Notes: a model not told the origin generated them from the letters alone. DNA of 64,000 bases from Zoroaster sp. YZ-2022 (GCA_029582265.1 CM055819.1:42851048-42915047); one strand, 5' to 3'; counted from the first letter of the stretch, positions 32,301 to 45,134 are shown. Numbers and translations: made by a program.

Positions 32301-33744
32301 ACTAGTAATTTACAAAACTTAGCAAAATACCCGAAAAACAAATCACAATCAACACGGCAAACACATCACAAAAGGCTTACAACTTGATGGCAAAGACAGA
32401 GAAAGATAAAAACGGATATAAAACGGATATAAAAAATGTACATTATTATGCACAGAATCTACAAACTGGCAGCTGGACAAACACCGCCTACTTTAGGTTG
32501 AAACAAGTCATTTTTAAAAAAGACGCACACTTGGCCTTGACTCGTATCGGCAACAGGGGCCGTGCGCTACACAATCGCCAAGCCTGGTCCTATCTTAAGT
32601 TTTGGGACTCCAAGTCTAACTACTATCCCCCTTACAAACATGCCTAGTCCCAAAATGTTAGACTAACAGTTAAGTAAGAATTTAAAAAAACAGAAAACAG
32701 CGAACCAAAATAATACCGGGATCACAGGCAATGGGGCAATTATTGTTTTGATTTTCATGTTCTTTATTCACGAATAACACGCACCAGGAAATCCTATACA
32801 TGTATGTGGTAGGACGGCGATTAGCTTCACATGTGCGTCTGTTGTTTGTGGTTTCACTGAGGGTTGGGGTGTACTCGACTTCAATTAAATGTTTCCTATC
32901 AGCTTTACTCCTGTCAGTTTCACAGGCAAGGGGGCAACTTACACCATACATCACCAAATGCATGCCAGTCAGAATTATAGTACTCACACTTAAAATCGTA
33001 CTCGAGTACATTTTGTCTGTGTGTTCGTACTCGTACTCAATAATTATTTGCATTGTGTGAATTTACAGATTCCGAAACGCTTTAAAACTAGAAAGCGATT
33101 TATTTTGCCCATAAACAGTTCAAATTGGCCCTTCGTAAAATCTCCTAGGCCCAAATTATTTCAAAAAGTGTGCAGGACAGTTGAGTCATAAATTTAGGTA
33201 GATAGGTTTGTATGCATATCTTGTATCGTTATGAAACATGAATATTGTAATGGTCCATGATTTTAGTCCTATCTGATTTCACCCTGCAATATTTATTACC
33301 TTTTACACAATAGAACATTACGCTCTAGGTTTGTATGCGTATCTTGTATCGTTATGAAACATGAATATACATCATTTGTCAATATAATAATATAATAATA
33401 CTGACATTTAAGAAGATATTGTCATTCAAAATGTACCTTATTAATGCTATTGCGTATTTGAAGAACATAAATTAATACATTGAAATATCGGCGTTATTAT
33501 TAAAGGAAATCATTATTTTGATTAAGTTGAATATTTAATATTGGGGATATGGTTATTATTAATGTTGTTGGGGTACAAGAAGTGTACAGGCTTACATGAA
33601 CTCCTACTTGGGTTCGATGAATCGCACAACGAAATTTCGTTTGATTCCTAGAGCAAATATTATTTTACCGTCATATATTTACTGGAAATGACAACCACTT
33701 TAATAACCTTTTTTTTTAAATTTCATTTTTGTGGATGTTTGTAG
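32301..33744. other. Intron, duplicated in 56030-57937
   Basis: No exon. An open frame at 32384-32647 is broken in the paralogous copy and is therefore not a gene. The block is closely matched by 56030-56913 and 57568-57937. Confidence 0.65.
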
Positions 33745-33909
33745 TTTGTACTTTCGTCACTGAACCCGCTGATACCCCGTACAGCTACAATTACATCCTT
33801 GAACCACTGACCATGCCTTTTCGTCTGAACTTCTCGTTGAAGGCTCCAAGGAATGCCTTGATAGCCCTAGCAGAGAACAGGGCGGACCAGTCAGTCTTTA
33901 TCGAGATAA
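33745..33909 (+). CDS. FAMeT domain exon a, unit 1
   Basis: 165 bp, phase 1-1: acceptor GGATGTTTGTAG and donor ATAA|GTGAGT. First third of a farnesoic acid O-methyltransferase-like domain (EPLTMPFRLNFSLKAPRNAL, DQSVFIEI). Fits the start of the Methyltransf_FA beta-sandwich fold, continued by the exon at 34456. Confidence 0.85.
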
Positions 33910-34455
33910 GTGAGTATACCACAACATTTGGGCATTACTGAGAACTATATGTCGACCTCCCAGAGAAACAACATAATTTTGAAGACAAAACATTTTGCAA
34001 GCAGTGTACGAGGACGAGGTGTAATCGATTATTTGTTTACGTTTGGAATATTGTTAGATGTGGGATTCAGAGTGTTATTATTGGCCTGTTTTACAGTTAA
34101 TGGGGTTCGAGTCTTTTGATCAATAATATAAAAAAAATAGTAGAAACTGCATTTATATAATTTACCACGATAAATATTATTAAGCTTCAGTTAAAACAAA
34201 ATAATATAAAGTAACATTCATAATTATGTTACATGAATATTGACACATGCACTATAAGGCCTTGGTTTCTGTAATAGGTGTTAAATTTAGTAATGTTTCA
34301 TAAATCCAACTAAAACTACTTCACAACATCGGACTTCACAAAGAGAAAAACAAGTTGGAAATAAAACTCTTTACCTATTTTGACTAAGCGTTCAAATTTA
34401 CAAAACATTTGACAATTGATACCATCACCCAAATAATAATATATTTCCATTTTAG

Positions 34456-34761
34456 TGATTGGTGGAGGTTATAAAGAGGCATACATCCGAGCCTGCATGC
34501 CACATTTGTGTATTAGTAATGCCGGCGCAACGTATACTGAATACCTTGTGTCAGATCCACCTCTACTTGATAACAATGAGTACCATCCCTTCTGGATCGA
34601 GTACAATGAGGGCGTTGTTACAGTCGGCAAAGGAGGAGAGGAGCAGAGTTTCCTGGAGTGGGACGCTGGTGCTCATCATGGCCGAGTACCAACTGAATTA
34701 CATGTTGGTATATCTACATGGGAGAACGACCACGGGTCATGGGATTTCTGTCCTTTTTCAG
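34456..34761 (+). CDS. FAMeT domain exon b, unit 1
   Basis: 306 bp, acceptor TTCCATTTTAG. Encodes GGGYKEAYIRACMPHLC, FWIEYNEGVVTVGKGGEEQS and ELHVGISTWENDHGSWDF, the conserved second part of the domain (FWI..EG.V.VG.GGE, then ..GISTW). The likely donor is TTTTTCAG|GTATTTG at 34761/34762, which keeps phase 1. That donor belongs to the first unit of a minisatellite that starts here. Without splicing, the frame would run on through the repeat to 34832. Confidence 0.82.
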
Positions 34762-34870
34762 GTATTTGCCTTAACCTGTTCTCTCCACAGCCCTTTGTAT
34801 TAACCTGTTCTCTTTTCAGGTATTTGTTTTGACCCGTTCCATTTTCAGGTATTTGCTTTAAATAAACCTG
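34746..34870 (-). repeat. Minisatellite array, reverse orientation, at exon edge
   Basis: Units of about 28-40 bp with CAGGTATTTG(C/T)TTTAACC(T)GTTCT. It is the reverse orientation of the arrays at 35010-35290 and 37440-37815. Each unit carries a splice-site-like TTTTCAG|GTATTTG. Confidence 0.8.
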
Positions 34871-35009
34871 CTCTTTTTTACACTGCTCTTTATTTACACC
34901 CACACACCAACTCCTCAATTTGTATGGTGTAACCCCCCTTTTTTTGTAACCCTTTGTGTATTGTCCTATCTTTACCCTAGGCTTACTACAAGCTGTCACC
35001 TGTACGTGA

Positions 35010-35290
35010 AAATAGAACAGGTTGGGACAAAAACATGAAAAAGAACAGGTTAAAACAAATACCTGGAAATAGAACAGGTTAAAGCAAATTCCTGACAAAA
35101 GAACAGGTTAGAACAAATACCTGAAAAGAGCATAGGTTATAACAAATACCTGAAAAGGGCACAGGTTAAAACAAATACCTGAAAAGAGAACAGGTTCAAA
35201 TAAATACCTGAAAAAGGCACAGGTTAAAGCAAATACATAAAAGAGAACAGGTTGATACAAAAACCTAAAGAGAGTATAGGTTGATACAAA
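35010..35290 (+). repeat. Minisatellite array
   Basis: About ten units of roughly 28 bp around AACAGGTTAAAACAAATACC and TGAAAAGAG. Inverted relative to 34746-34870, with about 140 bp between (also matched, reverse-complemented, at 37300-37440). Confidence 0.88.
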
Positions 35291-35479
35291 TAGCTGCAGA
35301 GAGTAGAGGTTGAATAAATAAATAGGGAATAAAATGGATAAGAGACAAACAAAAAAACAAACAAAAACAGGTAACTCAAGGGCTCACAACGGAGGGATAC
35401 AACAACAGTTAATAGTGACTTACTGCGACAGGTGAAGATCTGTTTCAACCGCTGAGCTACAGGCAGGAAATCCTGATGA

Positions 35480-35697
35480 CCTGAAGATATATAAATTAAA
35501 TCAGGAGGGTTGCCTTAACTTTCGATCCAAACCGGACCTTCATCAGAGGCTTTTACAAAGTACACACTAAATTACATATCCATTTATATGGAAAAGGAAA
35601 ATCAAAGGATCATGGGGCAGAATCCAAAAAGGCGGGAAAATAGTAGCCAATTAAAGATAAGCATCAGTCTAGAAAAGAAGTGAACAAAGGAGGGATT
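35480..35697. repeat. Dispersed repeat with hammerhead-like core
   Basis: Matches the insertion in the Polinton at 9010-9180. The minus strand shows CTGATGA (35540-35546) and GAAA (35520-35523) around a short GGTCC/GGATC stem. Together with the adjoining arrays it seems to be part of one interspersed family. Confidence 0.65.
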
Positions 35698-36020
35698 ATG
35701 GAGTGCCATGGTCGAGCGGTTTAGTGCATCGGATTTGTATTCTGGTGGTTGAGTCGTCAGAATGTGGCTTCGAATCCTATCCGTGACCAGGTTGCTTGTG
35801 TCCTTGAGCAAGACACTTTACCGTAATTGCTTCTCTCCACCCAGGAGTAAATGGGGACCTGTGAGGGCAGAGTTCGTTGTTGTGTTTGATTAGCCCATAT
35901 GCGCCAAATTGCAGCAATTGAGCTGTATTCTCCCCAGGGAGCTGAGATGGTTTCTGCGCCTGATGAGCAGGGGTAATAATGTACAGCGCTCTGATACCTT
36001 GTTTAAGAGCGCTTTAAAAT
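35698..36020 (+). mobile_element. tRNA-derived SINE, copy 2
   Basis: Same head and body as the copy at 18947 (GGTCGAGCGGTTTAGTGCAT, CTCCCCAGGGAGCTGAGATG), but with a different 3' end (CAGCGCTCTGATACC) instead of the GGTGGATACGTGCG end. Confidence 0.82.
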
Positions 36021-36039
36021 GATAATCATGATGATAATG

Positions 36040-36395
36040 ATAACGATTTTTTATTTTTTATTTTAAATTTTTTATTTTTTATTTTTATTATTTTTATTAT
36101 TTTTTATTTTTTATTTTTTATTTTTTATTTTTTATTATTTTTTATTTTTATTATTTTTATTATTTTTATTTTTATTTTTTATTTTTATTTTTATTATTTT
36201 TTATTTTTATTTTTTTTATTATTTTTATTTTTATTATTTGTATTTATTTTTATTTTTATTTTTATTATTTTTTTGTTTTATTATTTTTATTATTTTTATT
36301 ACTTTTATTTTTATTTTTAATTTTAATTTTAATTTTAATTTTTATTATTATTATTTTTTATTTTTATTTTTATTATTATTATTATTACTACTAAC
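36040..36395. repeat. T/A-rich low-complexity tract
   Basis: About 355 bp of TTTTTA/TTATT repeats. It abuts the 3' end of the minus-strand RTE-like LINE, so on that strand it looks like a greatly expanded A-rich tail. Confidence 0.9.
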
Positions 36396-36399
36396 TACT

Positions 36400-37140
36400 A
36401 CTAAAGCGAGGGCGTATATTGGCCTTAAGCTATGCCATCTCGTGTTCCATGAATATGGCACCTCCAGACCAGTTTATCCAGCATGGCAGTCCTGAGTTCG
36501 TTCATGCTGTCAAGGCCTGTGTCGTTCCGCAGTACACTGGTGTAGGTAGCCCGACCTCTACCTCTTCTTGCTTTGCCCTGTGTGGGCTCCCAAAGTATGA
36601 GGGGATTAGCAGACAGTTCAGGGTGCCGAACGCAGTGTCCCGCCAGTCTCATCCTCCTCTCACGGACTTTGACTGACACTCTTGGCAGGCAATCATATAG
36701 GTTGACGTTCCGTACGTGATCTCTCCAAGACACGTTGAGGGCTATTCTGAGCATGCGAGTGTAGACACCATCAAGTGCTTTCTCTTGTTGCACAGTAAGC
36801 GTCCATGTCTCCGCTCCATATAGCAGCACAGACTCGACTGTTGCGACAAAAAGCCGTCGTTTCAGGTCATCTCTCAGCCCCGATTTCCACACTTTCCTCA
36901 TACCGTGCAAAACATTCCATGCAAGAGCTCGTCTAATCTTGATGTCCTGCTCAGTCGAGGCAATCCAGGAGCCGAGATACTTGAAGTCTTTCTTAACATC
37001 AAGCACTGTACCATCTAAGGTAGCGATGGTGGCGTCATCAATATTATATGGCATCACCTGCGTCTTTTTGGTATTAAGCTGCAGACCAATTGTCTTGCAT
37101 TCGCCCTCCACAGCCAGTAGTAGATCCCTTGCCTTCTGCG
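36400..37140 (-). mobile_element. RTE-like LINE, 3' fragment of reverse transcriptase
   Basis: Open minus-strand frame for about 240 codons. It includes GLQLNTKKTQVMPYN, DFKYLGSWI, GAETWTLTVQQEKALDGVYT, RERRMRLAGHCVRHPE and RRGRGRATYTSVL, the thumb and C-terminal region of RTE-like non-LTR elements. The palm with its catalytic residues is missing, so this is a 5'-truncated copy. The frame runs on into the neighbouring hexamer microsatellite (TDTD...), which is not part of the protein. Confidence 0.82.
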
Positions 37141-37200
37141 CTGTATCTGTATCTGTATCTGTATCTGTATCTGTATCTGTATCTGTATCTGTATATGTAT

Positions 37201-37242
<42 letters not shown>

Positions 37243-37245
37243 TTG
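37141..37245 (+). repeat. (TATCTG)n followed by (TGTTGC)n
   Basis: Two adjoining hexamer microsatellites at the truncated 5' edge of the RTE-like LINE. The second runs into the GAGCCACACAATAGG repeat family. Confidence 0.93.
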
Positions 37246-37440
37246 AGCCACACAATAGGTATACGTGGCAGCTTGTGAAAAAGCTAGGGTAAAGGAGGGA
37301 TTACTGAGCCACACAATAGGTAGAGGCGGCAGCTTGTAGTAAGGCTAGGTTAAAGATAGGATAATACACAAAGGGATACAACAACAAAACAGGGGGTTTA
37401 CACCATACATATTTAAGAGTTGGTGTGTGGGTGTAAATAA
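37246..37440 (+). repeat. Interspersed repeat unit preceding the minisatellite
   Basis: Contains two GAGCCACACAATAGGTA copies, CGGCAGCTTGTAGTAAGG and GAGTTGGTGTGTGGGTGTAA. The second half is found reverse-complemented at 34870-35000 and the start at 9165-9180. It appears to be a non-autonomous element whose body is the minisatellite. Confidence 0.68.
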
Positions 37441-37815
37441 ACAGCAGGTTAATTAAAGCAAATACCTGAAAATAGAACAGGTTAGGACAACAACCTGAAA
37501 AAGAACAGGTTAAAACAAATACCTGGAAATAGAACAGGTTAAAGCAAATTCCTGAAAAAAAGAACTGGTTAGAACAAATACCTGAAAAGACCGCAGTTTA
37601 AAACAAATACCTGAAAATGGCACAGGTTAAAACAAATACCTGAAAAGAGAACAGGTTAAGGCAAATACCTGAAAAGAGCACAGGTTAAGGCAAATACCTG
37701 AAAAAGCACAGGTTAAAGTAAATATCTGAAAGATATCAGGTTAAAGCAAATACCTGAAAAGAGCACAGGTGAACATATAACATGTTCAATCAAATACCTG
37801 AAAAAAGTACAGTTG
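37440..37815 (+). repeat. Minisatellite array, third copy
   Basis: About 13 units of the AACAGGTTAAAACAAATACC / TGAAAAGAG repeat, with variants such as CAAATTCCTG shared with the array at 35010, showing common descent. Confidence 0.9.
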
Positions 37816-38019
37816 ATAAAATCCAACAGTGATATAGGTAAATAGTAATGATATAGGTAAATGTAGCTGTATTTGATACCTGTGTTGATGTTGAGGCCAT
37901 ATGGGTGAAGTATTTTAAGTTGATGTATCCAATGTGACTTAAGTGCTATTTTAATTTATATCAGCTTATATACAATAAAGATATCTAAACACATCGTGTT
38001 GTCTTTGAAATTGTTTTAG

Positions 38020-38145
38020 ATATTGATGAATGTGCAACAGGTGTCGACAACTGTGATTCAGCTCATGGACTCTGCACTAACACTAACGGTAGCTTTACAT
38101 GTACTTGCGAAGGAGGATACGAAGGAGGTGGTACATCTTGTACAG
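38020..38145 (+). CDS. EGF_CA exon 1, unit 2
   Basis: 126 bp, phase 1-1. Six cysteines, DIDECATGVDNCDSAHGLC and CTNTNGSFTCTC, and an EGGGTSC end. Duplicate of the exon at 28364; surrounding intron sequence is also duplicated. Confidence 0.9.
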
Positions 38146-38269
38146 GTAAATTTAAACATAACATTGGACATTGGGGACTTCTGTACAAGTAGGAGGATCT
38201 TTCAGATGAACCAGTTTCACTTATTCCATGTTTTGTTAACAATTTGTAATTCCAATTTGTTTTTAATAG

Positions 38270-38395
38270 ATATTGATGAATGTGCGACAGGTGTCGACAA
38301 CTGTGATTCAGCTCATGGACTCTGCACTAACACTGACGGTAGTTTTACATGTACTTGCGACGAAGGATACGACGGAGATGGTACATCATGTACAG
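38270..38395 (+). CDS. EGF_CA exon 2, unit 2
   Basis: 126 bp, phase 1-1. Six cysteines and CTNTDGSFTCTC with DEGYDGDGTSC. Duplicate of 28615-28740. The next coding exon is 19.5 kb away because of the nested insertions between 39.4 and 56 kb. Confidence 0.9.
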
Positions 38396-38399
38396 GTAA

Positions 38400-39395
38400 A
38401 TTCAAAGTGTGTACTACAGTCGTAGGTATCTAACCAGTTCCCATACTCCATGTATAATGTACAGTTGTTTTAATCCTCAAGTATGGTTGATGTTATGGCG
38501 TGGCGTGTTCATATAAGGCGACGTATAAGTAGAACATGTCTATACCATCCATGCAGTGGTGTATGATGATGTCAGCATTTTGGTGATTCGGTTTCAAATG
38601 GCGAATGAGTAATGTGAAGAACAATCCGAAGAGTGAATACAAGAAATTCAGCCTGGCATCAAACCTGTTGTTTAAATTGAGTTGGTCATTCCTCACAGAT
38701 TGAGATTGTACATTTCATCCCTTCGTGCTTATGTGCTTTGTGGCTTGTCATCGGCAATTAAACCCATTAAACACATGCGTCGTGTCGTAAGTGAATTTAC
38801 TAAACTCGGGAAGAGGCAGTCTGGGTAGGATACGGCTCAGAGAGGCATGCGGCTTTAGATTCGTCATCTTCTTTACAAACTTTTTGATCGAAGTGGGATT
38901 GCTGCCACACGTCTTCCCCGATCACACCATCCACCAGACACCGGTACAGAGAGCGATTATGTGCAGCTATGTCCAGCTAGCTCGGCATGAACTGTATTGA
39001 TAATAGGGACCATTAGAAATCCGTACGCGTACGGGATACGTATACGTATATGACGACACGTGGCGCTTCCGTATCTAATCTCGAGCGAGATACCTTGCTA
39101 ATGAGGATTAGATTGTGCACGTTCGTGGTGTGTACGCGCATGCGCCACAGCATGCGAAAGGCCATTTTCTGCCGTACGAGTTTTATCTGCTGAATAAAAC
39201 CAAAGCAATTAAGCCCGTGGTAAGTCATAATCCTGCATGATCATAAATTCCATGAAGACGTTTCTCCCCAGATCAGCCTACAAATTAATCAAGAACATAA
39301 AAATGCTCATTAAGAAAAAAAGTTTATGTTAGTGACCAACCGCAAAATATAAGATTTTCTACAGCAAGAAACTGTTCAAAGTGGCAAAAAATTAT
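38400..39395. other. Intronic sequence without recognised features
   Basis: No exon or repeat family was identified. A short stretch rich in CGTACGCGTACG-like steps lies near 39022-39060. Confidence 0.5.
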
Positions 39396-39399
39396 ATTA

Positions 39400-40890
39400 G
39401 GATAATAAATAATAATAATAATAATAAATTAAAAATTTCTATTGCGCTGTTTCCATTTAAATGATCAAAAGCGCATAACAAAAATAAACACACACAAAAA
39501 ATTGAATAAACAAACATAAATACAAACAAACCCCATTTTTTTTAAATCAGAAGAACAGATGAGGTTGCCAGCGCCCAAACCTCAGTATGGAGTTACGTCT
39601 GTCCCGCCAGAGGAGGATCTATGTCAATATACCCCCAACTGGCTTCGGTGATCTCTCGATCTTTCCCGGAGACAGACGCCTTTAACCTACATAATTATAC
39701 TAATTAAAGGAATATAGCCTAACTGGCTTGGTTCTCATCAAAAGTACAATTAAGGAAAATAATTTACAAAAGCTTCATTAAAAAGATATGTTTTAATCTT
39801 ACGTTTAAAATAATCAAGTGTCTGTTCATTGCGAATGTGGCGCGGGAGTGCATTCCAGAGCACTGGGGCCGATGAAAATGCTCTAGCACCCAGCGTAGCA
39901 AGCATCTTCCCCTTAGGGTACTCTAAAACAAGACCATTACTACTTGACCTGAGATTATAACGGGAACCTTTGTTAATACTAATGAGATTTGTTTATGTAC
40001 ACTGGAGATAAATCATGGAGTGCCTTGAAAGTTAACAAAAATAATTTTAAAATTAATCCTAAACGAAACAGGTAACCAATGTAATTCGCGAAGAATTGGT
40101 GTTATATGCTGAAACCTAGGTGTGTTGAACACAAGTCTGGCCGCAACATTCTGGACTCGTTGTAATTTGGCTAATTGACTTTTCGGTAGACCGTACAATA
40201 AGCTATTACAATAATCCATTCGACTGGTAACAAAAGCATGGACTAAGGTCAACAGAGACTCACGAGATAAACATTTACTAATACTTCTAATGTTATGCAG
40301 AGTCAAACCATGACCCCAAATTCCTAATACATGAATTGGGAAAAATATCAGATTTCCCCACAGTGAGGGTGGGAATGTAAATTTTTTGTAGCTGTTGTCT
40401 GGTACCAATGACAAGAAATTCACTTTTATTATCATTTATCATAAGCCTATCATGAATTATCAAATGCCTGATGTCTTGAATACATCTCTCCATTGCTGCT
40501 ACGGTTTCCAACTGACTGTTTGTATCGTCAGGTTTAAAGCTTATGTACAACTGTGTGTCATCTGAATAACAATGAGAATTTGGCAGATGGCACTCAATAA
40601 TATCAAACAACCTAGAAGCATAGATGGTGAGAAGCAATGGACCCAGACATGATCCTTGGGGAACACCACAGTCAAACCTAAAACTATTTGACAAGGTCCC
40701 ATCTATAGACACACGCTGGCTTCTAGAAGACAAATAAGATGCAAACCAATCGAGCGCCGAGCCAGATATCCCAAGCTTTGACTGAAGGCGTTCCAGCAAA
40801 ATTTTATGATCAATGGTATCAAAGGCGGAACTAAGGTCTAATAATACAAGTAATGTTACATGCTGAGAATTCATCTTTAAAAGTATATCA
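39400..40890 (-). mobile_element. LINE family 1, copy B, 3' half
   Basis: Minus strand, continuing where the 5' half (53712-56010) stops. RT palm core: LLVLLDLSSAFDTIDHKILL, FDCGVPQGSCLGPLLLTIYA and HCYSDDTQLY, where the usual first residue of the catalytic A-D-D is replaced by S. It then runs to the C-terminal MDYCNSLLYGLP and LHWLPVSFRINFKI, the 3' untranslated region and an (AAT)n tail near 39400-39425. A frameshift lies near 40300-40430. Confidence 0.87.
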
Positions 40891-40943
40891 ATTGATTTAA
40901 TTTTGCCCTAACACCGACGTGTGTATAGCACTGCCCTTACAAA

Positions 40944-41120
40944 AAAGTTCTATAGAATTCTATAGAATTCTATAGAATGTTCTATAGAGCTCTATAGAGC
41001 TCTATAGAAATTTAAAAATTCTATAGAAACTCACAATTTTTTCTATAGAATTTTTACTTTTTATAGAATTCTATAGAACCAGGTTTTCTATAGAGACAAA
41101 TTTCTATAAGACTACGGTCT
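40944..41120. repeat. Subterminal TTCTATAGAA array, left
   Basis: Many copies of TTCTATAGAA and variants (GCTCTATAGAGC). Clustered subterminal repeats of this kind are usual transposase binding sites in EnSpm elements. Confidence 0.85.
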
Positions 41121-44100
41121 GTAGAATTCCTACCAACTATATATAGTTGCGGAAATATTAATTGTTTGCCATTTTAAATTCTCATCCTCCCATATTTTAG
41201 CCCTGGGTTGATTCTAAAGATTTGAGTAATGTCTTTATTGATATATGTGTACTCTTGATCAATGACTTGACGGTCACTAACGCATTGCTTTGACTCAGAA
41301 AATTTTTATCGAATTTTTACTTTACATAGAATTCTAAGCTTGAAGAAAAACTTTGCACCCAGGTTTACGATAAATTCAGTACGAAAACAAGAAATACATT
41401 TAAATTAAATAAGAACTTTTATTTTTAATCACAAAGTTCATATATTAAATACATGCAACAGTTTATATAGAACAAAGCGAAACAAACATTTGAAGTTCAT
41501 GTACAATTTGGTAACATACATTCAACCTTCGTGAACTATATATAAAAAAATTGGGTCAAAATACTTGGTTTTTGAGAAACAATTCATGTTTCTCTGACAT
41601 GGATGCGCTTAATTAATTTCTTAGGTGGATTGAATCTACTTCTACAAACTTTACAACAAGTAAGGATGTTGGTACGTTAATTGCATTAATATCCATTCTA
41701 CATGTAAGGTAGACCTTTCATCCATCGAAAATAACAAATTCAGTTGGAAATTTGATTTAGTACTTAGACATTTTCCCAGGATGCACGAATGCATACAATC
41801 CTTTTACCACAAAACTATTTTATCAAACCTTCAAGATATTTCATTCTGCTGTATCTAATCTGTAAATTTTTACCATGAAAATTATAAATCCCTATGGCAA
41901 ATGTCTAGCCACATGAACCATCTGTCCAAGTACATTTCTTCTGTTTAATCCAATTCAACATTATTTGGGAGAACAGAAGCGATTTCACGGGTTCCATATT
42001 TAGAATACATACATTTCTTATCAAACTCTGTAACAGGACAAAGCTTGTACTCTCTATGACATTTGATATTCCTGAGTCCTCTATGGACAACTTTGTACCC
42101 TGGTATATCTACACTAAAACAATTTCTCTGGTCATGTTTCAAAATGGATAAAAATAACATACACTGCTTTTTACAATCACATGTAACCCGATTACAGGAA
42201 CGACATAACAGAAATATGTTCTTAACAACTGCTATGCTCCCATCTTTGATGGATATATAACAATCAATCCGTTTCCTTTTTTTATTCATATATTTGTCTG
42301 TTGTAAGCTTTATACCATTAAACGAAACTATACCATATCCAAGCACTGCCTTCTGAGTATACCCAATTTGTTTGAGATAATGCAACTCTGTGTTTCCAAC
42401 TTGGATCAGCCTGGGCACACCTCTGAGTACGACACCTGTCAAATCTGATTCCATTGACTTATAGGATCGAAAATTATTTATGTTGCATTCAAAATAATTC
42501 TTAGTGTCCAGATTACTTTCAAAACAATCTACAGCAATGTGTGGAAGTGTTCTTGATAGAAGAAATTTCCTACTAATTTGTTTTTGTACAAATTGAGTGC
42601 CAGAAATCATTTTATTTAATTTATGGTTCATGCTTTCAAATGGAAAGCAAGAAATGGCCCACAATGGTCCCCAATTTCTAACAGAGTCAACCATATGAAT
42701 GAGCTGATGCATGTTATATGTAACATACTCCTTACCATACAACTGCTCACAATCTATGACAAATTTAGTAAGAAGTAACTCTGCATGGTTTATCATTGAA
42801 GTCTCAATGTCATCCTGAAGTAAAATATAAACTGCTGTTACAAAACACATCCAGTGTTGAAAGTAAGCATTGGGGAGTATATTATTTAAAACCAAGGGAG
42901 AATAATGGAAAAGCCATGCTCGCCACTCATGGGCCTTCAGAATTTTTCTGCACCAGTGTTCTTGTAAGACGTGTGACTTCAGAAGGGGCCTACATTGGTT
43001 TAATCTTTCATTTAGACTTTCCAATCTATTCCCAATATAGCATGGCATTGCAGTGTTTTCTAGCCATAGAAATGTGAGTGTTCTGCCAACACCAAGACAA
43101 ACAGTGTGCATGTAATCTACAACAAATCCTGAAATTATGTTGAAATGCAAAGGAGCAAAATCATAGAAGGTTTTCACACCATGAACTGGTTTGTTCATTT
43201 CTACACACTTCTGCGCATCTACCTTGAAAGATACTTCATCTCTCTTTGGTGGCAATTGGTCAAACTGTTCCAAAGGGTAAACATGTGTGAACCCTCTGCC
43301 TTTAGCGACATGTTCTCCAGGATGTAGACACCATGAGCACCCATACTTGCCATTGAATTGGGAAATATCTTGGAGCTGGCATCTTGCTACACTGTCACAT
43401 GACAATGGACCAGGGAACACTTTTGTCCTTCTAGCATTTTTTGCTTTCATCTTCCCATGTAATCCCTTCACTGCTGAGAGAGTTCATTTCCTCGACAATT
43501 GGTTTTAAAAAAGAATGAAAATTAGGTTTGCCACTACCAAACCAAAGACCCCCCATTAAAATATGTTTACGTCTAACTGAATAAGGCAGTTCATTGATCA
43601 TGAGCAGCAATGGCCAAATAGAATAATTAGAAGATGAAAATATAGCTGCCCCATCGGAACCCCAAGTTACACTTATGTCATCTTCTTCCATTGGCAGTTG
43701 CTTGTAGCAACTACCTTGATGCAAATCACATTTTTTTTGATTAACCTTACACTGGATGTCGGGATCCTGTAACAGGTACTTAATCTGATTGGCAATATTA
43801 AAAACTATGAAGTAGTTGCCTGAACTTATACTTTCATCGTAACTGACTAACATGCCACAGTCAGGGCACAGTGCAGTTGCAGTTCCAACATAGCCCTGAC
43901 ATGCTGCACAATATACATGGCACTGAATGCGCCCACATAAACCATCAAAATGTTGATTAAATATGTACTTTGAAGCAGGAAAAGAGGTCCCTGCAGGCAA
44001 GTGAAACTGCAACAGCTGAAGCAAACTGGCGAGTGCCTCTTGTGTCAATCCGTGGCGTAGAAAATGTGCCATGGTCAATAACAAACTTTCCTTTTTTGTT

Positions 44101-44989
44101 ATTTGTGCACCAGGGTAGAGTGGATCATCCTGTAAAAATAACAAAAATGTAACAAAAAATAATCTTCACAAATCAGTTGACAAACCTAAACATTGTCGTG
44201 TCTGACCGCCCATTTTTAAGGGGATTTTGTGGAATTGTTTTGGAACCACTAACCAGTTAACAAATTATTCTATCGATTTTTGGGGGTACAGAAAGAGAAA
44301 ATCTTTAAAATCCACTTTTATGAAAATAAAAGGATCCTATTATAGTTGCCACTACGTATGTACAATGACCGTGTTGGAGGAGTTGACAAGATCAGACTGA
44401 TATGACCAAGGATGTCATGGTATACCAAAAATGATTTGTTTTCATGAAATAAATATCCTGGAACAATTTGAAGCATATGTCCATCATCATCCATATGTTC
44501 TCCACTTTAATGGGTAGGTATAAGATGAGGGTTTCCTAAGATGATATTATTGGTTACATTGAATGATAATAAGTGGTTGTCGGATACGACATTCTACTCG
44601 CATGAATTAATTATTATTTTCTATTTACTAATCTTTATTCCATGGAAAATGAGAGCCGAGTTTTATGATCCATGTTCGAAACAAAATTAACTAAATTAAG
44701 ATTTGCTTTTTGTAACAAACATACATGTACATTAACATCTGAACTGATTCATTTACCAAATCTGTTGTAAATCCTCCATCCTCGGTATTGCTGTCGCTTT
44801 TGCTGGGACCATCATAATCCATCTCTTGTCCATGACTTTCATCATTTTCTGTACACTGCAAAGAAAGATTACAAAATAAAATTAATTTTTAGGAATTTTT
44901 TTTTGAGTAAACGTCCCTTGCAATTGTTGGCTAAAAAAGTTAAGCATTTCACATAAGCAGCGGAGTTACACAAAAAACATAACTAAACA

Positions 44990-45098
44990 ATGTACCTATA
45001 CCTATATATATATATACATGTATATATACCTATACATATATACCTATATATATACCTATACATATATACCTATACATATATATACATACATATATACA

Positions 45099-45134
<36 letters not shown>

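Larger units (their letters stand above)
28230..35290. repeat. Tandem segmental duplication, copy A
   Basis: EGF exons, LINE, intron and FAMeT exons all have close counterparts in copy B at about 37920-59107. Differences are insertions: the nested LINE fragment and the extra minisatellite and repeat DNA in A; the EnSpm element and LTR-like insert in B. Copy A lacks the 3' half of the LINE. Confidence 0.82.

Noticed and set aside
32384..32647. 87-codon plus-strand frame
   Set aside because: Disrupted in the duplicated copy near 56080-56230 and without splice or domain support.
36238..37255. Gln/Tyr/Leu and Thr/Asp repeat frames
   Set aside because: T-rich tract and hexamer repeats; only the LINE part at 36400-37140 is a true coding remnant.
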